A DNA stretch of 35,638 nt. It comes from Burkholderiales bacterium. GTDB lineage: Bacteria > Pseudomonadota > Gammaproteobacteria > Burkholderiales > Casimicrobiaceae. Location: the NCBI GenBank assembly GCA_020845855.1, contig JADLEZ010000333.1:1-35638 (forward strand), in the 5' to 3' direction. Positions 13,425 to 21,286 of the stretch are shown here, one piece after another (the first letter of the stretch is position 1; every line of letters starts with the position of its first letter). Position numbers and translations under genes: made by a program. The notes under the pieces are model-generated. The model was not told the origin of the DNA, searched no databases, and saw only the letters and a list, made by a program, of their open reading frames with translations.

Positions 13425-13634
13425 ATGGACATCGTCGATCAAGCGGAGGCGCTCGCCGAACACGAGCGCGAGCGAGGCATTGCCGCGGCGCGGGCCCGCG
13501 CCGCGGTGATGGTGGAGTGGAGCCCAACGTGTCTCAACTGCGACGAGCCGACGCCCGCGGGCGCGCGTTGGTGCGATCCCGCTTGTCGCGACGACTATCT
13601 GCGCCGGATGGCGTGCCAGGCGACGGACGAGTGA
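13425..13634 (+). CDS. TraR/DksA-like small zinc-ribbon protein
   Basis: This 69-aa protein has a helical N-terminus starting MDIVDQAEALAEHERERGIA, resembling the D-x-A acidic start of TraR/DksA proteins. A four-Cys ribbon follows (CLNC and CDPAC, residues about 37-55). TraR binds RNA polymerase through its secondary channel and alters promoter use. The ribbon here is more compact than DksA's, so it may instead be a generic phage zinc ribbon. TGATG joins it to the next gene. Confidence 0.68.
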   Translation: MDIVDQAEALAEHERERGIAAARARAAVMVEWSPTCLNCDEPTPAGARWCDPACRDDYLRRMACQATDE

Positions 13635-13945
13635 TGCACCAGGATCAGATCCTCCTCGAATTGGGCAAGATCGCCGGCAAGTTGGGCGAGGTCGCCAATA
13701 CGCAGGGCCTGATGATGCAGCAGTTGAACGTGGTGGGCGACGGCCAGGCCCGCATCATCGGCGAGATCGGCGAGCTGCGCGGGACGCAGGTCGAGCATGG
13801 CCGACGGCTGCAGAAGAACGAGGCCGACATCTCGGGCCTCAAGACGCAGAGCACGCGCAATGCCACCCTGATCGGCGCCCTGGCCGGGACCGGGGTCACC
13901 ATCATCGCCGAGGGCATCCGGCAGTTCCTGCGCATGAAAAGCTGA
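13634..13945 (+). CDS. Coiled-coil protein with C-terminal hydrophobic helix
   Basis: This 103-aa protein is helical with heptad spacing over about residues 5-70 (QILLELGKIAGKLGEVANTQ). It then has a hydrophobic segment near 78-95 (TLIGALAGTGVTIIAEGI) that may be a membrane anchor. It occupies the slot of Mu's small genes just before the small terminase (gp25/26-type). Its role is unknown. Its start and stop overlap the flanking genes. Confidence 0.72.
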   Translation: MHQDQILLELGKIAGKLGEVANTQGLMMQQLNVVGDGQARIIGEIGELRGTQVEHGRRLQKNEADISGLKTQSTRNATLIGALAGTGVTIIAEGIRQFLRMKS

Positions 13946-14439
13946 TGAACCGCAAGGACAAGCGCGCGGCGGCACGCGCCGCCTACGTCTTCGAGGGGCT
14001 CGACGCCAAGACCATCGAGCGGCGCCTGCGCGCGCCGTCGCGCACGCTGTATCGCTGGCGCAAGGAGGCGCTCCTCAAGGGCGACGACTGGGACGCCGCG
14101 CGGGCGGCGATGCGCCTGTCGAGCCGCGGCGAGGAGATCCTCGCCGCCAACGTGTTGGAAGACTTCGTCTTCCTCTTCACGGCCACGATGAATGACGTCA
14201 AGCGCTCGTCGCTCACCCCGATGCAGAAGGTGGAGACGCTGTCCAAGCTGTCCGACGCCTACGGCAAGACGACGGCGGCGGTGCGCCGCTCCAATCCCGC
14301 GTTGTCGAAGCTCGCCGTGGCGATGGAAGTGCTCGATCTGCTGGCCGACTTCGTGCGGCGGCGGGCGCCGCAAGGTGCGCCGGCGCTCCTGCAGGTGCTC
14401 GAACCCTTTGGCGCCGAGCTCGCGGCCAAGCTGCAGTGA
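13945..14439 (+). CDS. Small terminase subunit (DUF1804 family)
   Basis: This 164-aa protein fits the DUF1804 family of Mu-like phages. It starts with a basic HTH (AARAAYVFEGLDAKTIERRL and RTLYRWRKEAL), followed by GDDWDAARAA, which is characteristic of the family. A helical oligomerisation region ends in LADFVRRRAP. Small terminases recognise the packaging site and hand DNA to the large subunit; in Mu-type phages the site lies near the left end and packaging is headful into host DNA. It overlaps the large subunit gene by 4 bases. Confidence 0.88.
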   Translation: MNRKDKRAAARAAYVFEGLDAKTIERRLRAPSRTLYRWRKEALLKGDDWDAARAAMRLSSRGEEILAANVLEDFVFLFTATMNDVKRSSLTPMQKVETLSKLSDAYGKTTAAVRRSNPALSKLAVAMEVLDLLADFVRRRAPQGAPALLQVLEPFGAELAAKLQ

Positions 14440-16067
14440 AACTCTCGCGGCGCGAGTTCCAGACCCAGATCGCCGAGCTGGCCGGCGGCTTTCGGCGCAC
14501 GATCGAGGCCGAGGTCGCCGCGTTCGCCACCGATAGCGTCGCCAGCGGCGTCCGTGTCGAGCGGGTGTGCGCGAGCGACGGCGGCTTCGAGTTCTTCGCC
14601 CGCACCTATTTCCCGCACTACGTCAAGTTCGCCAACTCGCTGCTGCACGATTACCTCTACGAGGCGCTGCCGCGGATGGTGACCGATCCGGAAGGCTGGC
14701 GCCTGGCGCTCGCTGCCCCGCGCGGCGAGGCGAAATCGACGATCGTGAGCCAGCTCTTCGTACTCTGGTGCGTGGTCACCGGACGCAAGTGGTATCCGCT
14801 CATCATCATGGACGCCTTCGAGCAGGCGGCGGAGATGCTCGAGGCGATCAAGGCGGAGCTCGCCTACAACCCGCGGCTGGCGGTGGACTTCCCGCACGCC
14901 TGCGGCCAGGGCCGGGTGTGGCGGGCTGGGGTGATCGTCACCGCCAACGATTGCAAGATCGAAGCCTTCGGCTCGGCCAAGCGCATCCGCGGCCGCCGGC
15001 ACGGCCCGCACCGTCCGGATCTCGTCGTCTGCGACGACATCGAGAGCGACGAGAACGTCGCCCAGCCGGCGCAGCGCGACAAGCTCGAAAAGTGGGTGCG
15101 CCGCACGGTGCTCTCGCTGGGCCCGGTCGATGACAGCATGGACGTGGTCATCATCGGCACCGTCTTGCACTACGACTCGGTGCTGTCGCGCTTTCTCAAG
15201 GATCCGCTCTGGCGCAAGCGCAGCTTCCGGGCGATCCTGCGCTTCCCGGATCGCATGGACCTGTGGGACCAGTGGGAAGAGACCCTCCTCAACACGGACG
15301 ACGAGGGTGCCGCCGCCCGAGTCTTCTACCTCGCCCACCAGGCCGAGATGGAGCGCGGCGCCGAAGTGAGCTGGCCCGCTGGCCGGCCGTTGTACGCACT
15401 CATGGTCAAGCGGGCGCGCGACGGCCACGACGCCTTCGACTCCGAGCAGCAGAACGATCCGTTGGCGGGCGACGACGCTCCCTTCGCCAACTGCCTCAAC
15501 TTCTGGGTCAATCGCCTCGCGCAGTGGATCTTCTTCGGCGCCTGCGATCCGTCGCTCGGCAAGCTGGGCAGCGGGCGCGACCCGTCGGCCATCGGCGTGG
15601 GCGGCTTCGACCGCGAGACCGGCATCCTCGACGTCGTCGAGGCGTCGATCGCACGGCGCATCCCGGATCGGATCATCGAAGACATCATCGCCTTCGACGC
15701 CGAGTATCGGTGTCTCGTGTGGGTGGTCGAGGCGGTGCAATTCCAGGAGTTCATGCGCACCGAGCTCGTGAAACGCTCGGCGGCACGGGGTCGTCCGGTG
15801 CCGGCGCGGGCCATCGTGCCGCACGCCGACAAGGCGCTGCGCATCCTCTCGCTGCAGCCGCATATGGCCAACGGGCTCCTGCGCACCCACGTGCGGCATG
15901 TCGCGCTCAACGACCAGTTCCGGCATTTTCCGAAGGCCGACCACGACGACGGCCCCGATATGGTGCAGATGCTGTGGATGGCCGCGACCAGCTACGGCGC
16001 TCCGATCGAGATTGCCAAGCTGCCGCAACGCAGTCATGCGGTGACCGGCCTCGGCGACTACCTGTAA
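14436..16067 (+). CDS. Large terminase subunit, ATPase-nuclease
   Basis: This 543-aa packaging motor starts at GTG 14436. Walker A is APRGEAKST (94-102) and Walker B is DLVVCDDIES (195-204). A coupling motif VVIIGTVLHYDSV lies near 230. The C-terminal RNase H-like nuclease begins with FFGACDPSLG (about residues 367-376), carrying the first catalytic acidic residue; further acidic residues lie in VWVVEAVQFQEF and DHDDGPD. The length and motifs match Mu gp28-type terminases. It cuts headful DNA and threads it through the DUF935 portal encoded 10 bases downstream. Confidence 0.94.
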   Translation: MKLSRREFQTQIAELAGGFRRTIEAEVAAFATDSVASGVRVERVCASDGGFEFFARTYFPHYVKFANSLLHDYLYEALPRMVTDPEGWRLALAAPRGEAKSTIVSQLFVLWCVVTGRKWYPLIIMDAFEQAAEMLEAIKAELAYNPRLAVDFPHACGQGRVWRAGVIVTANDCKIEAFGSAKRIRGRRHGPHRPDLVVCDDIESDENVAQPAQRDKLEKWVRRTVLSLGPVDDSMDVVIIGTVLHYDSVLSRFLKDPLWRKRSFRAILRFPDRMDLWDQWEETLLNTDDEGAAARVFYLAHQAEMERGAEVSWPAGRPLYALMVKRARDGHDAFDSEQQNDPLAGDDAPFANCLNFWVNRLAQWIFFGACDPSLGKLGSGRDPSAIGVGGFDRETGILDVVEASIARRIPDRIIEDIIAFDAEYRCLVWVVEAVQFQEFMRTELVKRSAARGRPVPARAIVPHADKALRILSLQPHMANGLLRTHVRHVALNDQFRHFPKADHDDGPDMVQMLWMAATSYGAPIEIAKLPQRSHAVTGLGDYL

Positions 16068-16076
16068 GGCGACGCA

Positions 16077-17546
16077 ATGGATCGAGACCTCTCCCGCGAA
16101 ATTGCCTCGGTGGCACGCGATCCGTTCGCGACCACCTACCTCAACTTGCTGCAGCCGCGCGACGACACGCTCGCCACCCGCGGCGGGAGCAAGGGGCTCA
16201 AGATCTACGACGACATCGAGCGCGACTGTCACGCCTACGCGGTGCTGCACAAGCGCAAGATGGCCGTGGTGGGCCGGCCCTGGGACGTGCAGCCGGCCGA
16301 CAGCAGCCGCGCCGGCAAGAAGGCGGCCGAGCTCGTCGCGCGGCAATTGCGCAACCTCAACTTCGACCTCCTCACCTACGACCTCCTCGACGCCAACCTC
16401 AAGGGCTTCGCGGTCGGGGAAGTGGTATGGGCGCTCGCTGGCAGCGAGATCGTGGCGCGCGAGGTCATCGCTCGCGACCAGCGCCGCTTCGTATTCGACC
16501 TCGAGCGTCGGCCGCGGCTCATCACGGTGGAGCGCATGCTCGACGGCGAGGAGTTGCCCGCGCGCAAGTTCGTCGTCTATACGTTCGGGGCGAAAGACGC
16601 CAACCCGTTCGGGCTGGGGCTTGGCACCCGACTCTTCTGGCCGGCCTACTTCAAGCGCAAGGGCATCGCCTTCTGGCTGACCTTCGCGGACAAGTTCGGC
16701 AGTCCCACGGCGCTTGGCAAGTACCCGCCGGGCACCACGCCAGACGACCAGGCGAAGCTCCTGGCCGCCCTCGACTCGCTCGCCAACGACGCCGGGGTGG
16801 CCATCCCCGAGGGCCTCGCCATCGAGTTCATGGAAGCGAAGCGCAGGGGCTCGATCGACACCTATGAGAAGCTGGTGCGCTACATGGACGAAGAGATGTC
16901 GCTGGCGGTACTGGGCGAGCAGCTCACCACGACGCCGCGCGCGACCGGCATGGGCAGCGGGCTTGCCGATATCCAGAACGAGGTGCGCCTGGAAATCGCC
17001 GCTGCCGACAGCGATCTCCTCTCGCATACCCTCAACGCGACGCTGGTGCGCTGGATCGTGGAGCTCAACCTGCCGGGGGCGCCGCTCCCGACCGTGTATC
17101 GACAGATGGATGGCGCCGTCGACACCAAGGCGCAGGCCGGGCGCGACAAGATCCTCTTCGACATGGGCTTTCGGCCGTCGCTCGCCTACGTCCTCGATAC
17201 CTACGGCGGGGAGTGGACGGACGCGGCCCGGGCGCCGGCGGCATCGCCAAGTATCACCAGTCCCGCGCCGACCAGTGGCTTTGCGGAAGGGCCGGTGGGC
17301 CCGGCCGACCAGGCCGCCCTCGATGCCATGCTCGAGGCGCTCCCGGCGAGCGCCTTGCAGGCGCAGGCGCGCGCCATGCTGCAGCCCGTCGTGGACATGC
17401 TGCTCGCCGCCGACAGTTTCGACGATGCACTGGGCCGGCTCGCGGACCTCTTCCCGCTGCTGGACAGCCGGGCGCTCGAGACCATGCTGGCGCGGGGCTT
17501 GTTCGTCGCCGAGACCTGGGGCCGCTTGAGTCCGACGGATGCCTGA
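16077..17546 (+). CDS. Portal protein (DUF935, Mu gp29 type)
   Basis: This 489-aa protein matches the DUF935 portal family of Mu-like phages. Signs are DDIERDCHAYAVLHKRKMAV near residue 45, VVGRPWDVQPA, and a central crown/stem region with LGTRLFWPAYFKRKG. A later section contains GEQLTTTPRATGMG and LADIQNEVR, which is typical of the family. It would form the dodecameric DNA channel at the capsid vertex and dock the terminase. It overlaps the MuF gene by 8 bases. Confidence 0.93.
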   Translation: MDRDLSREIASVARDPFATTYLNLLQPRDDTLATRGGSKGLKIYDDIERDCHAYAVLHKRKMAVVGRPWDVQPADSSRAGKKAAELVARQLRNLNFDLLTYDLLDANLKGFAVGEVVWALAGSEIVAREVIARDQRRFVFDLERRPRLITVERMLDGEELPARKFVVYTFGAKDANPFGLGLGTRLFWPAYFKRKGIAFWLTFADKFGSPTALGKYPPGTTPDDQAKLLAALDSLANDAGVAIPEGLAIEFMEAKRRGSIDTYEKLVRYMDEEMSLAVLGEQLTTTPRATGMGSGLADIQNEVRLEIAAADSDLLSHTLNATLVRWIVELNLPGAPLPTVYRQMDGAVDTKAQAGRDKILFDMGFRPSLAYVLDTYGGEWTDAARAPAASPSITSPAPTSGFAEGPVGPADQAALDAMLEALPASALQAQARAMLQPVVDMLLAADSFDDALGRLADLFPLLDSRALETMLARGLFVAETWGRLSPTDA

Positions 17547-18852
17547 CGCACCGCCCAGCCTTGCCCTCGCCTTCGGGCTGCCGCCGGAGAAGGCTGTCGC
17601 GTGGTTCGAGGGCAAGGGCTACGCCATCAGCTGGAACTGGCGCAGTGTCGCCGACGCCACGGCGGCGTATGCGTTCTCGGTGGCCGGCGTTACCCGCGCC
17701 GACGTGCTCGCCGCCATCCGCGGCGCCGGCCAGCGCGCGCTCGACAAGGGCACGACGTTGGCCGAGTTCAAGGCGCGCATGCAAGAGGAACTGACGGCGC
17801 TCGGCTGGTGGGGCCCCCAGCGCATCGTCGACCTGGACACCGGAGAGACGCGGCGCGTCGATCTATCGAATCCGCGTCGCCTCGAGACCATCTATCGGAC
17901 CAACCTGCAAAGCGCCTACATGGCCGGGCGTTACCAGGCGCTGCTGGCGACGGCGCGCACGCGACCCTTCTGGCAGTACATCGCGGTGATGGACGATCGC
18001 ACCCGGCCCTCGCACGCGGCGCTCAACGACCGCGTCTACCGCTACGACGATCCGGTGTGGCAGTACATCTTCCCACCCAACGGCTACAACTGCCGCTGCC
18101 GGGTGGTCGCCCTCGACGCCGACGAGATGCGCCAACGCGGACTCGTGCTGTCCTCGTCAGAGGGGAAGACCGCCTGGAACGTGGTGCCTGCACCCGATGG
18201 CAGCATCGACCAGCGCTTCGTGCTCGATCTCGGTGGCGGCGTCAAATTCGCCCCGGACGTGGGCTTCGCGCGCAATCCGGCGCTCGATGCGCCGTGGCCC
18301 GACATGGTGTTGCCGGCGCGCCTGGCGGTCTTGGGCGATGCGGCCGGGGCCACCATGCAGACGTTTGCGATCGCGCCTACGAAGCTCGCCGCCTTCCGGG
18401 CGTGGATCGCCGAAGTATTCGCCGATGGATATATGGTCCGGAACGCCAGCCAGGTGCTGGGCTACCTCGACACCACGACCATGCGCATCCTCGCCGAGCG
18501 CGGCGTGCAGGCGGTCCGTTATCCCTACGAGATCGGCGACCGCGCGATCAACGGACGGAAGCGCACTAGACATAAGCCGAATACGGATGGGCTCAGCGTA
18601 GAGGAGTTTGCCGCCCTCCCGGTGTGGCTGCAGAATCCGAAGGCGGTGCTCTGGGACAAGAAAAACGACACGCTCGTCTACGTCCTGGCTGACCCGGTCG
18701 ACCGCGCGATGCGCATCAAGGTGATCGTGCAGCTGAACCGCGGCGCGTCACGAGTGCGCGGCGGCGCCAACAGCGTGCGCACGGTGTTTCGAGTGCCGGC
18801 ACGGACCCTGCTGAACGAAGGGCAGTGGACGGTCTTGCAGGGGGCGATTTGA
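17539..18852 (+). CDS. MuF-type minor head protein with C-terminal PBECR-like nuclease domain
   Basis: This 437-aa protein begins with a Mu F (gp30) domain over residues 1-205. It includes IYRTNLQSAYMAGRYQ and the signature DDRTRPSHAALNDRVY, followed by a Cys-rich NCRCRV. MuF proteins are head components carried in few copies near the portal. After a linker comes a second domain (about 284-437): VLGYLDTTTMRILAERGVQA, then RHKPNTDGLSVEEF with His345, LQNPKAVLWD, a strand LVYVLAD and NSVRTVF. This order fits phage Barnase-EndoU-ColicinE5/D-RelE-like (PBECR) nucleases, which are found fused to MuF as polyvalent or toxin domains. The fusion suggests an RNase delivered with the genome. Catalysis is not demonstrated. 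Confidence 0.88.
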   Translation: MPDAPPSLALAFGLPPEKAVAWFEGKGYAISWNWRSVADATAAYAFSVAGVTRADVLAAIRGAGQRALDKGTTLAEFKARMQEELTALGWWGPQRIVDLDTGETRRVDLSNPRRLETIYRTNLQSAYMAGRYQALLATARTRPFWQYIAVMDDRTRPSHAALNDRVYRYDDPVWQYIFPPNGYNCRCRVVALDADEMRQRGLVLSSSEGKTAWNVVPAPDGSIDQRFVLDLGGGVKFAPDVGFARNPALDAPWPDMVLPARLAVLGDAAGATMQTFAIAPTKLAAFRAWIAEVFADGYMVRNASQVLGYLDTTTMRILAERGVQAVRYPYEIGDRAINGRKRTRHKPNTDGLSVEEFAALPVWLQNPKAVLWDKKNDTLVYVLADPVDRAMRIKVIVQLNRGASRVRGGANSVRTVFRVPARTLLNEGQWTVLQGAI

Positions 18853-18975
18853 GACGAGGCGAGGTCTGCGGGTGGGAGGCCGGCGGTCCCTCCATCAGCC
18901 GAACGTGGGCAGCCCCCACGACGACTCGACTAGCCCTGCCGAAAATTTCTAGTCCTCACCCGCAGGAGGAAGAGT
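18853..18975. other. Short intergenic region with small hairpin
   Basis: No gene is seen. CGTGGG (18904-18909) pairs with CCCACG (18915-18920) around a 5-base loop, without a U-tract. AGGAGGA at 18965-18971 is the ribosome site of the next gene. The hairpin may slow transcription or protect the 3' end of the MuF message. Confidence 0.4.
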
Positions 18976-19488
18976 ATGGCGACTGACCGCACCGAGATCA
19001 AGATCGAAGTCGACGCCGCGCAGGCGCAGGCGGCGCTGCGCCGTCTGCTTGAAGCCGGCGAGGACCTGACGCCGATCATGGCCGACATCGCCGGCACCAT
19101 GCAGCGCGAGGTCGAGGAGAACTTCCGCGCGCAGGGCCGGCCGGCCTGGACGCCGCTCGCGCCGTCGACGTTGCGCCGGCGCCGGCAGAGCGGAGCGGAT
19201 GCCAAGATCCTGCAGCACACCGGCCAGCTCGCCGCCTCGATCACCCCGAGCTCCGGGCGCGACTTCGCGCAGGTCGCCACCAACAAGATCTACGGGCCGA
19301 TCCAGCACTTCGGCGGTACCATTCGACGCGCGCCGCGGCCGTCGCGCAGCAAGCGCGGCGGCACCACCAAGGGCGGCGAGATCCGCATCCCGGCGCGGCC
19401 TTTCATGGTGCTCTCCGAGGCCGGGCTCGAGAAGATCCGGCTCGCCCCGACGCGGGTGTTGCAGTCGGCCTTGGACGGGGCAGCATAG
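18976..19488 (+). CDS. Phage virion morphogenesis protein (Mu gpG / P2 S-like)
   Basis: This 170-aa protein belongs to the phage virion morphogenesis family. It has a basic, helical N-terminus, then a FRAQGRPAWTPLAPSTLRRR motif (about 50-69), a LQHTGQLAASI segment and PARPFMVLSEAG near the end. Mu gpG and P2 gpS are associated with head or tail completion. ATG 18976 follows AGGAGGA by four bases. In Mu-like phages the next gene is the protease, and a gene-poor gap separates them here. Confidence 0.88.
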   Translation: MATDRTEIKIEVDAAQAQAALRRLLEAGEDLTPIMADIAGTMQREVEENFRAQGRPAWTPLAPSTLRRRRQSGADAKILQHTGQLAASITPSSGRDFAQVATNKIYGPIQHFGGTIRRAPRPSRSKRGGTTKGGEIRIPARPFMVLSEAGLEKIRLAPTRVLQSALDGAA

Positions 19489-19779
19489 GCGGCATCGAAA
19501 AAGCGGCCCTGTGGGGCATCGGCAACGCGTTTGGCTAGGGTGACCCATCCCCGCCTCGCTGACCCCCGTTAACCCCCCGTTAAATCGAGCCGGAAGGGCA
19601 TGCCCGGGGCGGGGGCGGGCCAGCCAATCCCGGCGCCGGCCGATCCGGGCCGGAAATGACTCCAGCAATCCATCCCGGAATCCGCCCGGGCCCTGAAGCC
19701 GTTCAGGTTTCGCGCCTAGGGCGCACAACGCGATCATCGGCTCATCGCCTCGCGTCGGCTTCGGCCGCTTCCTGCCCGC
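19489..19779. other. Gene-free central gap between gpG and protease
   Basis: These 291 bases carry no supported gene. They contain a doubled CCCCGTTAA-type motif at about 19562-19583, GC-rich inverted segments such as GGCGCCGGCC with GGGCCGG nearby (about 19631-19651), and no strong promoter. The gap is 19.4-19.7 kb into a prophage that spans 128-35511, so it lies close to its physical centre. Mu has its strong gyrase site in exactly this interval, between G and I. Pseudomonas transposable phages place anti-CRISPR genes here. Confidence 0.5.
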
Positions 19780-20907
19780 ATGACCGCGTCACTGCACATC
19801 TTCCGCCCGGGTCGTCACACCGACATGCACGGGCGAACCATCGAGTTCACCGAAGACGACGTCGAAGCGACGGCGCGCGCCTACGACCCCGCCAAGTACG
19901 AGGCGCCGCTGGTGGTCGGGCATCCGGACACCAACGCCCCGGCCTACGGCTGGGTGCGCGCGCTCACCTTCGCCGACACCCTGCAGGCGGAGCCCGACCA
20001 GGTCGATCCGGCCTTCGCCGAGCTCGTCAACGCCGGGCGCTACAAGAAAATCAGCGCTTCCTTCTACCTGCCGGAGGCGCCGGGCAATCCGGTGCCCGGT
20101 GTGTACTACCTGCGTCACGTCGGCTTTCTGGGCGCCGTGGCGCCGGCGGTCAAGGGCTTGAAGGCGGCGAGCTTTCGCGCCGACGAGGCCGGCGTCGTCG
20201 AGTTCGGCGACGCCTACGCGATGTCGCTGATTGCGTCGATGTTTCGCCGCATGCGCGACGCCTGGATCGAGAAGTACGGGCGCGAGGAGGCCGACAAGGT
20301 GATCGAGGACTGGCAGGTCCAGTCCATCGAAGACGCCGCGCGCGCCGAGCGTGACGACGACGCCGTCGAAGCCCCCGCCTACGCCGCACCACCCACCGAC
20401 GAAAGGGACCGCATGTCCGCAGACAACGAGCGCCGGCTCACCGACGAGCTGGCCGCCGCCAACCGCACCATCGAAGAGCAGGCCGCGGCGCTCGCCGCCC
20501 AGCAGCGCGAAGCGCGCCGCGTGGAGTTCACCGGCTTCGCCGACAACCTGGTGCGCGAAGGGCGCCTCCTGCCGACGGCGCTCGCCGGCGCCCTCGCCTT
20601 TGCCGTGACCTTGCCTACCGATCAGGACAGCGTGGTCTTCGGCGAAGGCGACGGAGCCACGAAGCAGTCGCCCTACGCCTGGTTCCGCGATTTCCTCGCT
20701 GCGCAGCCGAAGCTCGTGGAGTTCGGCGAGCACGCGGCGGCGCGCCGCCAGCCGACCGCGCCGACGGCCGCGGACTTCGCCGGCCCCGCCGGGGTCGCAA
20801 TCGACAGCGAGGGCCTCGACCTGCATCAGCGGGCGCTCGCCTACCAGCGCGCGAACGCTGGCACCGACTACATCACGGCGGTGCGCGCCGTCTCGAAAGG
20901 AGCCTGA
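19780..20907 (+). CDS. Head maturation protease with C-terminal scaffold (Mu gpI type)
   Basis: This 375-aa protein matches the Mu I-type prohead protease. The N-terminal protease domain (about 1-145) has the motifs APLVVGHPDTNAPAYGWV (with His) and GRYKKISASFYL (with Ser), as in the family. The C-terminal half is acidic and coiled-coil-like (ADNERRLTDELAAANRTIEE and following), typical of scaffold, and ends with an Ala-rich delta region. In Mu the scaffold Z is made separately from an in-frame internal start; the same arrangement is visible here at 20413. No SD is evident at ATG 19780; the start was chosen as the first ATG before the conserved domain. Confidence 0.9.
   Translation: MTASLHIFRPGRHTDMHGRTIEFTEDDVEATARAYDPAKYEAPLVVGHPDTNAPAYGWVRALTFADTLQAEPDQVDPAFAELVNAGRYKKISASFYLPEAPGNPVPGVYYLRHVGFLGAVAPAVKGLKAASFRADEAGVVEFGDAYAMSLIASMFRRMRDAWIEKYGREEADKVIEDWQVQSIEDAARAERDDDAVEAPAYAAPPTDERDRMSADNERRLTDELAAANRTIEEQAAALAAQQREARRVEFTGFADNLVREGRLLPTALAGALAFAVTLPTDQDSVVFGEGDGATKQSPYAWFRDFLAAQPKLVEFGEHAAARRQPTAPTAADFAGPAGVAIDSEGLDLHQRALAYQRANAGTDYITAVRAVSKGA
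20413..20907 (+). CDS. Nested scaffold protein (Mu Z type), in-frame with the protease
   Basis: ATG 20413 is internal to the protease frame (Met212) and is preceded by AAAGGGA at 20402-20408. It opens a 164-aa product starting MSADNERRLTDELAAAN, a coiled-coil scaffold. Mu makes gpZ from an internal start of gene I in the same way. Internal initiation is inferred from position and the ribosome-site-like bases. Confidence 0.6.
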   Translation: MSADNERRLTDELAAANRTIEEQAAALAAQQREARRVEFTGFADNLVREGRLLPTALAGALAFAVTLPTDQDSVVFGEGDGATKQSPYAWFRDFLAAQPKLVEFGEHAAARRQPTAPTAADFAGPAGVAIDSEGLDLHQRALAYQRANAGTDYITAVRAVSKGA

Positions 20908-20910
20908 TCC

Positions 20911-21255
20911 ATGCGGCAAGCCATTTCCGCTCTCTGCCTGTCCATCCCCGCCAGCGGGGCGGTCATCGGTCGCCGCTTCGTGCGGCCGAGCGGTGCGCAG
21001 GCCGGCGCCGATCACAACACGCTCGGGGTGGCGCGCGCCGATGCATCGTCGGGCGCACAGGTGCCCGTCGACGTGCTCGGCACCGCCATCGTCACCGTCG
21101 GCGCCGCCGTCATCGCGGGCGCCACGCTGAAGTCCGACGCCAACGGCAAGGCGATCACCTGGGCGGCCTCGGGCGCGAAGATTGCCGTCGCGCTGGAGGC
21201 GGCCACCGGCGCCGACCAGGACATCGAGGTTCTGCTCATCCCCAACGTCGCCTGA
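20911..21255 (+). CDS. Capsid decoration/cement protein (DUF2190-like)
   Basis: This 114-aa protein lies directly between protease and major capsid, where DUF2190-type cement proteins sit. It has the beta-rich pattern of that group, including AGATLKSDANGKAITWAAS (about 69-87), like the family's turn with K-x-D-A-x-G-K. It would bind the capsid surface and stabilise it. AAAGGAG before ATG 20911 supports the start. Confidence 0.8.
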   Translation: MRQAISALCLSIPASGAVIGRRFVRPSGAQAGADHNTLGVARADASSGAQVPVDVLGTAIVTVGAAVIAGATLKSDANGKAITWAASGAKIAVALEAATGADQDIEVLLIPNVA

Positions 21256-21286
21256 TCGGCGTCACTTCAGCCAAGGAGCTATCAGA

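Noticed and set aside
14259-17615. Very long minus-strand open frame of 1118 codons opposite small terminase, terminase and portal genes
   Set aside because: It is antisense to three genes with clear motifs and overlapping stop-start signals. Arg/His/Val-rich composition reflects third-position G+C bias on the other strand.
19656-20354. Open frame of 232 codons across the central gap and protease
   Set aside because: Most of it lies in another frame of the protease gene, and the product is Arg/Ala-rich without structure. It does not make the gap coding.
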